Source: Planctomycetota bacterium
Lineage (GTDB): Bacteria; Planctomycetota; SZUA-567
Reading direction: 5' to 3'
Length of the DNA: 46,805 bases
NCBI GenBank assembly: GCA_020060765.1
Contig: JAGUZQ010000028.1
Span: 1-46,805 of the forward strand
How positions within the stretch are numbered: position 1 is the stretch's first letter; each line of letters starts with the position of its first letter. Shown in pieces: positions 42,759 to 46,805 of this stretch. The position numbers and the translations under genes are program-made. Below the pieces are notes generated by a model. It was not told the DNA's origin. It ran no database searches and saw nothing but the letters and a program-made list of their open reading frames with translations.

Positions 42759-44114
42759 ATGATGAATAAAAAAATTACAATCCTGTTTTGCTTGACCGCG
42801 CTGCTGCTTGGCGCAGGGCTGCGCGCGGCGGAGGATACCGCGACCACTCCCGCGCGGGACGCGGTCAACAGTGCTGCGGATCTGGTCAATTCCCCTTACC
42901 CCGAAGAACGGGTAGAGGGCATCCGCGCCTACGGCATGCTGTCCGACGAAGGGGTGATCAAGGATTTCAAGATTATCGACACTCTGCTGAAAATCGCCAA
43001 GGAAAGCAACTATCCCATCGAACGCTCGGAAGCGCTCAAAAGCCTGGGCAGCCTGATCAAGAAAGGTTTCGGCTCGCTTAACACGCTGGAGTTTCTGGTA
43101 AGCGTCGTGATCAACAAGGACGAGCGCAGCATCCGGGTGCGGAACAACGCCCTGATGGTAATCGCCGACCTCGCGCGCGCCACCAAGGACAGCGGCCCCA
43201 TCGTCAAGAGCGCCTTTAACGCCCTGAAGAAAATCTGGGACAAGCGCAAGAGCGGCGACACCCACCCCTCCATGCTGGAGAACATCCTCGACGCTATGGG
43301 CGGTTTCGCCGACGAGGACGGCACCAGGAAAATTCTGCTGGAAGGTCTGGAAGAAAAATACCCCTCGGTCAGGGAAGGCGCCCTGCGCGGCCTCAGGCGT
43401 TACGTGGAGGCCACCAAATCCACCGACAAGAACATCCTGCGCGACGTGACTTCCGCCCTGCTGCGCGCGAAGAAAGCCGAGCGGCGCGAGGAGGTGGTGG
43501 AGGCGGTGCTGACCCTGGACGCGCTCTTCGCCAACGGCGCTTCCCCCTCCGGGCCGGAGACGGTGAAAAGCCTGCTGGAACTGCTGGAAACGGGCGGTGA
43601 CGTCGAGGCACAGGCTGCGGTGCGGGTGCTGCTGCGCATTCCCAGCCCAAGCATCGTAGAAGCCATGATCGTGGCCTCGCGCCCCAACAAGGAGCGCGGC
43701 TGGAGTTTCGACACCTACCACTGCCTCAGCAAGGCGCTGGCCGGAATCGTCTCGACCCTAAGCAAGGGCACTGCGTCGGAGGAAACCGCCGATAAAATCA
43801 GGGATCAGTTCCTCTGGACGCTGGATCCGCAGAAGAAGATGCCTGACGTCATGAAGAAAAGCGCTATCTTCGGCCTCGGCTACTGGCCTGTCACTCTCGA
43901 CCGGCAGGCAATAGTCAAATCCCTGATCGGCCTGCTGGAAACCGAACAGAACGAGCTGCTGGCGAAAGCGATTGAGGAAAGCCTGGAAAACCTGACCAAC
44001 AAGCATTTCCGCGACGGCGCCGACAAGCCCGACCTCGCCCGGTGGAAGGAATGGTATGAAAAGAATTCCGGCACGCTGGCGCCAGGGAAAACGCCGTGGG
44101 AAATGGAAAAATAG
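42759..44114 (+). CDS. Exported HEAT-repeat protein
   Basis: Protein of 451 residues with a signal peptide (KKITILFCLTALLLGAGLRA). The mature part is helical repeats with the HEAT/armadillo pattern, for example YPEERVEGIRAYGMLSDEGV, ERSIRVRNNALMVIADLA, KYPSVREGALRGLRRYV. It ends with a Trp-rich tail (LARWKEWYEKNSGT). It is probably a periplasmic scaffold. Strong RBS GGAGGAG. It follows the kinase by 25 bp, so the kinase and this protein likely share an operon; a substrate or partner role is inference. Confidence 0.85.
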   Translation: MMNKKITILFCLTALLLGAGLRAAEDTATTPARDAVNSAADLVNSPYPEERVEGIRAYGMLSDEGVIKDFKIIDTLLKIAKESNYPIERSEALKSLGSLIKKGFGSLNTLEFLVSVVINKDERSIRVRNNALMVIADLARATKDSGPIVKSAFNALKKIWDKRKSGDTHPSMLENILDAMGGFADEDGTRKILLEGLEEKYPSVREGALRGLRRYVEATKSTDKNILRDVTSALLRAKKAERREEVVEAVLTLDALFANGASPSGPETVKSLLELLETGGDVEAQAAVRVLLRIPSPSIVEAMIVASRPNKERGWSFDTYHCLSKALAGIVSTLSKGTASEETADKIRDQFLWTLDPQKKMPDVMKKSAIFGLGYWPVTLDRQAIVKSLIGLLETEQNELLAKAIEESLENLTNKHFRDGADKPDLARWKEWYEKNSGTLAPGKTPWEMEK

Positions 44115-44130
44115 ACTCCGCCCGGAAACA

Positions 44131-44162
44131 AAAAAAGCCTTCCCCTCCGGGAAGGCTTTTTT
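44131..44162. terminator. Bidirectional terminator
   Basis: Stem AAAAAAGCCTTCCC / GGGAAGGCTTTTTT with loop CTCC, T-runs on both strands. It separates the plus-strand kinase cluster from the minus-strand branching-enzyme genes. Confidence 0.92.
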
Positions 44163-44178
44163 TATCGAGTTATATCCA

Positions 44179-45765
44179 TCAGGCGTATACGCGATAATCG
44201 ATTTCAGAAAACAGATTATCCAGGCTTTCGATTTCCGTCAGGCGCGGCTCGTTGATCGAACCCGCTTCCAGCATTTTCCACAATTCGGTGAACCGGGCGA
44301 TGTGCGTGCGCACGCGTTTTTCGGCATACTGGGTCATGGTGTGTGTGGTGAGGATAAATGCCCAGTCGCTGGACTCGGCCAGCAGCAATTCGCGCGCGGC
44401 CTGGTTGAGCGCCCGCCGTTCCAGCGGCGCGGGCGAATGGCATCTTTCCGCCAGTCGGCACATCCTGTCCTCAGCTTCGTGCACCAGCCGGTAAACCCAG
44501 TCGTTGGCGCCGTTCAGCCAGACTTCGAAATAACCCTTGTCGCCCCAGCTGCTGGCGCTGGGCTGAATGGTCTGCAGTTTCGGATTCTTCGCCAGGTATT
44601 CCGAGGGCGAAACCAGGCGGATTTCATTTTGCAGACTGGCTGCTTTACGGAACAGGCTTTCCAGAAATTTCGGCCCCTCGAACCACCAATGCCCGAATAG
44701 TTCCGCATCGTAAGGCGCGATGATCAGCGGCGGGCGTTTAATCACATCCTTGACGTGGCGCGCCTGTGCCTGCCGGTTGAACAGGAAATTGCCGGCGTGC
44801 TCCTCCGCCTTGGCGAAAGCGGCGTCGGGGTTGTAGGGTTCCTTGTGGGCAAGATCGATCCTGCCGGTGACGCGGTGATATTTGATGCCCAGATCGTGAC
44901 GGATGCCGTCGGGATGGATATAGGGCGCGATGTAGGACGCGGGCGCATCGTACCCCAGGTCGCGGTAGAATTCGCGGTACTGCGGGTCTCCCGGATAGCC
45001 ATGTTCCGCGCTCCAGACCTGCTTGGAGGTTTCGATGTCGCGGGCAAAGGCAGCCACCCCGCTGCGGCAGCGGACAGGCGCGAAGGTGCCGTACTTCGGG
45101 CGCGGCGCGCCAAACAGCAGGCCGTGCGAATCGAGAAAGAAATATTTCACGCCCGCGGCGGCAAGTTCCGCGTCCAGGCCGGGAACATAAGCGCACTCCG
45201 GCAGCCACATCCCGGCAGGGGCGACGCCGAAATGCTTCTTGTAATTATTCACGCCGACCTGAACCTGCGCGCGCGCGCAGGCGGGATGCTTGATCAACGG
45301 CAGAAAGCCGTGGGTGGCGGCGCAGACCAGCAGTTCCAGCTTGCCGGTTTTCCGCAACTCGCCAAAGGCCGCGCACAGATCGCGATGGTAAACTTCCTCG
45401 AAAAGATTCTGTATGCGGGAAAAAAAGTCGCGGTACATCCGGGCCGTGCGGTTGAACGCCGGTTCGTGGGTGGTGCGGATAATTTCCTTTTCGGTAAGTT
45501 CTACCAGGGAGGACAGCCGCCGCGAAAAACGGTCGCGCAGCAGCGGATCGGAAAACATCTCGCACAAGGTGGGCGACAGACTGACGGTTGCCCGGAAATC
45601 CACGCCGTCGTCCAGCAGGCGGTTAAACATGTCCAGCAGCGGCAGGTAGCACTCCGCCATGGCCTCAAACAGCCAGTTCTCCTCCAGGAAGACCGGATGT
45701 TCCGGATGCCGGACAAAAGGCAGGTGCGCGTGCAGGACTATGGCGAGGTGGCCGTTGACACCCAT
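44179..45765 (-). CDS. GH57 1,4-alpha-glucan branching enzyme
   Basis: Protein of 528 residues of GH57. Conserved regions are VLHAHLPFVRHP (10-21), AATHGFLP, GMWLPECAY with nucleophile E190, SHGLLFG, and APYDAELFGHWWFEG with acid/base D353. These are the regions of the Thermus/Thermococcus branching enzyme, which makes alpha-1,6 branches in glycogen; the C-terminal helical domain is also typical. It follows the DUF4912 gene with no gap (TAA then ATG), so the two are coupled. No signal peptide. Confidence 0.92.
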   Translation of the reverse strand: MGVNGHLAIVLHAHLPFVRHPEHPVFLEENWLFEAMAECYLPLLDMFNRLLDDGVDFRATVSLSPTLCEMFSDPLLRDRFSRRLSSLVELTEKEIIRTTHEPAFNRTARMYRDFFSRIQNLFEEVYHRDLCAAFGELRKTGKLELLVCAATHGFLPLIKHPACARAQVQVGVNNYKKHFGVAPAGMWLPECAYVPGLDAELAAAGVKYFFLDSHGLLFGAPRPKYGTFAPVRCRSGVAAFARDIETSKQVWSAEHGYPGDPQYREFYRDLGYDAPASYIAPYIHPDGIRHDLGIKYHRVTGRIDLAHKEPYNPDAAFAKAEEHAGNFLFNRQAQARHVKDVIKRPPLIIAPYDAELFGHWWFEGPKFLESLFRKAASLQNEIRLVSPSEYLAKNPKLQTIQPSASSWGDKGYFEVWLNGANDWVYRLVHEAEDRMCRLAERCHSPAPLERRALNQAARELLLAESSDWAFILTTHTMTQYAEKRVRTHIARFTELWKMLEAGSINEPRLTEIESLDNLFSEIDYRVYA

Positions 45766-46314
45766 TTACTTGCGCCCCTGGTAATCGGGCACGCCGGGGC
45801 TGGTGGGTTTTTCGGAGTCTTCGCTTTCGGTTTCCCGCACCGCCGTGACCCAGGCTTCCTGTTCCTCGCGGTCGAGGGCGAAAGAAGCGAGACTGCTGCC
45901 AGCGAACCCGTCCCAGCCCAGTTGCATCAGGCGCTTGTAATCCTCCTCCAGCACCATCCAGTCGCGGTCGTAGACGGCGCTGTAGGACTCGGGCGGCACC
46001 CGGACGGGAGCGGCGGAAAGCGCGCGGAAGAACTGGCTGCCGGATTTCAGGCCGATCTCGGTTTCGTACATCGCGTCGGGATCGACTTTCAGATACCAGT
46101 TGCCGGCGTCGGGATCGACTCCCACATCCTGCGCCCGGCCGGTGTCGAGATTGGTGAGACGCAGCATCCAGAGGGCGGCGCGGTAGGCTTCTTCACCGAC
46201 TTTTTTTCTGAGAAAGTCGCGCGCCTCGCCGCCGAGGTTCCAGTAAACAAAAATGGTGGAGGGATCGCGCAGCATCGCCGTCATGCGGTTGGCCGACTGC
46301 GGAGCTTCGTCCAT
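45766..46314 (-). CDS. DUF4912 family protein
   Basis: Protein of 182 residues with the family's start DPSTIFVYWNLGGEARDFLRK, the central WMLRLTNLDTGRAQDVGVDP and NWYLKV. Its length suits a single DUF4912 domain with a charged tail. The domain resembles carbohydrate-binding folds and is frequently next to GH57 enzymes, so it may bind glucan or target the branching enzyme; this is inference. It stops where the GH57 gene begins. RBS GGGGGAGAA. Confidence 0.85.
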   Translation of the reverse strand: MDEAPQSANRMTAMLRDPSTIFVYWNLGGEARDFLRKKVGEEAYRAALWMLRLTNLDTGRAQDVGVDPDAGNWYLKVDPDAMYETEIGLKSGSQFFRALSAAPVRVPPESYSAVYDRDWMVLEEDYKRLMQLGWDGFAGSSLASFALDREEQEAWVTAVRETESEDSEKPTSPGVPDYQGRK

Positions 46315-46352
46315 GTCTTCTCCCCCTATCGATGGTAACGCATTCGAACCGG

Positions 46353-46368
46353 CGCAACACTGCGCCAG
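46353..46368. repeat. Palindrome in the DUF4912 leader
   Basis: GGCGCA-ACAC-TGCGCC: a 6-bp stem with a 4-base loop, between the promoter and the DUF4912 ATG. Possible operator. Confidence 0.35.
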
Positions 46369-46379
46369 CGCGTACGGAT

Positions 46380-46408
46380 ATGCTAAAGGCTGGCGGCGTT
46401 TCTGTCAA
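46380..46408 (-). promoter_or_regulatory. Sigma70-type promoter of the DUF4912-GH57 operon
   Basis: On the minus strand, TTGACA (46408-46403), 17 bases, TAGCAT (46385-46380). The -10 is the same as that of the roadblock/GTPase cluster (2224-2229). Leader about 60 bases. Confidence 0.68.
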
Positions 46409-46424
46409 CCGGGATTCCGCCAGC

Positions 46425-46458
46425 GAAAAAAATCGCGCCGTCGGCAGCCGACGGCGCG
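46425..46458 (-). terminator. Terminator of the basic-protein gene
   Basis: Stem CGCGCCGTCGG / CCGACGGCGCG with loop CAG (46434-46458), followed on the minus strand by ATTTTTTT. A strong terminator 38 bp after the stop. Confidence 0.9.
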
Positions 46459-46495
46459 AAGAATAGACGTTACTCCGCAAGCAAGCGCTTAAACG

Positions 46496-46805
46496 CTATT
46501 TCTTGCGCGGCGGAACTTTTTTCAGCGGCGCTTTTTTGATCGAGGATTTTTTCGCAAGAGTCGGTTTCATTTTCGGCGGGAAAGGCGGTTTTTTCGCGCC
46601 CACAGACAGCTTTCTGGCTGCCGCAGGTTTCTTATCCCCGTCTTCGCCCGCTTCGGCCTTGCCGGAAGGAGCGCTCATCCTGACGGTGGAACTGGATGGC
46701 TTAACGCTTCTGCCGCCACGCGCCTCGCGTCCTCCGGCTTTTTTACGGTCGCGGGGCTGGGCTTTGCCGGCGGGAGCCGCGCCGCCCTTGAACGCCGTCA
46801 CCGAC
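46496..46805 (-). CDS. Lys/Pro-rich basic protein tail (5' end beyond window)
   Basis: The frame is open to the right edge (103 codons), with a GTG at 46801 that is probably internal, so this is the C-terminal part of a larger protein. It is full of Lys, Arg, Ala, Pro and Ser, with repeated KK-P-KK-type units at the end (KKSSIKKAPLKKVPPRKK). Such tails are natively unfolded and nucleic-acid binding, e.g. in RNA helicases, histone-like proteins or RNA-binding factors. The folded part is outside the window, so no family can be named. Confidence 0.6.
   Translation of the reverse strand, partial: SVTAFKGGAAPAGKAQPRDRKKAGGREARGGRSVKPSSSTVRMSAPSGKAEAGEDGDKKPAAARKLSVGAKKPPFPPKMKPTLAKKSSIKKAPLKKVPPRKK

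Noticed and set aside
1..46805. CRISPR array, tRNA, rRNA or prophage genes
   Set aside because: No spaced direct repeats, cloverleaf genes or phage structural genes were noticed; the repeats found are palindromic and dispersed.

Overview
This window (about 58% G+C by eye, dense, short intergenic gaps) looks like the chromosome of a Gram-negative bacterium, probably of the PVC group (Planctomycetota, Verrucomicrobiota, Lentisphaerota, Kiritimatiellota). Pointers are a small protein of the planctomycete/verrucomicrobial TIGR04138 type, a DUF4912 protein next to a GH57 branching enzyme, Hanks kinases and roadblock proteins, a sialate-O-acetylesterase-type exported hydrolase, and an LpxH-like phosphatase plus a secretin, which imply an outer membrane. 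No rRNA, tRNA, CRISPR array or prophage was seen; the phylum assignment is inference.

Layout. 1-2252 (minus): a promoter followed by TPR-roadblock, roadblock and MglA-like GTPase genes, a polarity/motility-type switch cut by the left edge. 2287-4245 (minus): a GH36-like alpha-galactosidase. 4450-9398 (plus): DUF1015 protein, CPBP membrane protease, TatD-like hydrolase, a palindromic mobile repeat, cyclophilin and M20 amidohydrolase. 9906-16283 (plus): unusual response regulator, lipoprotein, orphan secretin, GT4 glycosyltransferase, LpxH-like phosphatase, glycerophosphodiesterase and EF-P, closed by a terminator; then a GT39 membrane glycosyltransferase to 18504. 18488-19712 (minus): a response regulator and an RlmJ-like methyltransferase.

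19834-28940 (plus) carries information-processing genes: an exonuclease-helicase of DinG type (possibly leaderless), a 6S RNA-like gene with its own promoter, polA, coaE, rho and an aldo/keto reductase, ended by a bidirectional terminator. 28994-34484 (minus): a 100-residue orphan protein, Mrp ATPase, a second palindromic repeat pair, dxs and an exported sialate O-acetylesterase. 34693-37979 (plus) is a DNA repair group: ligA with a duplicated HhH module, a Nudix hydrolase and a pyrimidine dimer glycosylase. An HD-domain protein and a degraded IS4-type transposase follow.

39638-44114 (plus) is a signalling run: RicT/PSP1, TIGR04138-type protein, dual-specificity phosphatase, membrane-anchored Ser/Thr kinase and exported HEAT-repeat protein. 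44179-46805 (minus) holds a GH57 glucan branching enzyme coupled to DUF4912, and the tail of a Lys/Pro-rich basic protein.

The most notable observations are the unannotated-looking 6S RNA upstream of polA, the GTPase/roadblock module, the kinase-phosphatase-RicT neighbourhood, the orphan secretin with a lipoprotein partner, and the LigA duplication. No single locus clearly stands out as a wholly new defence or mobile system.
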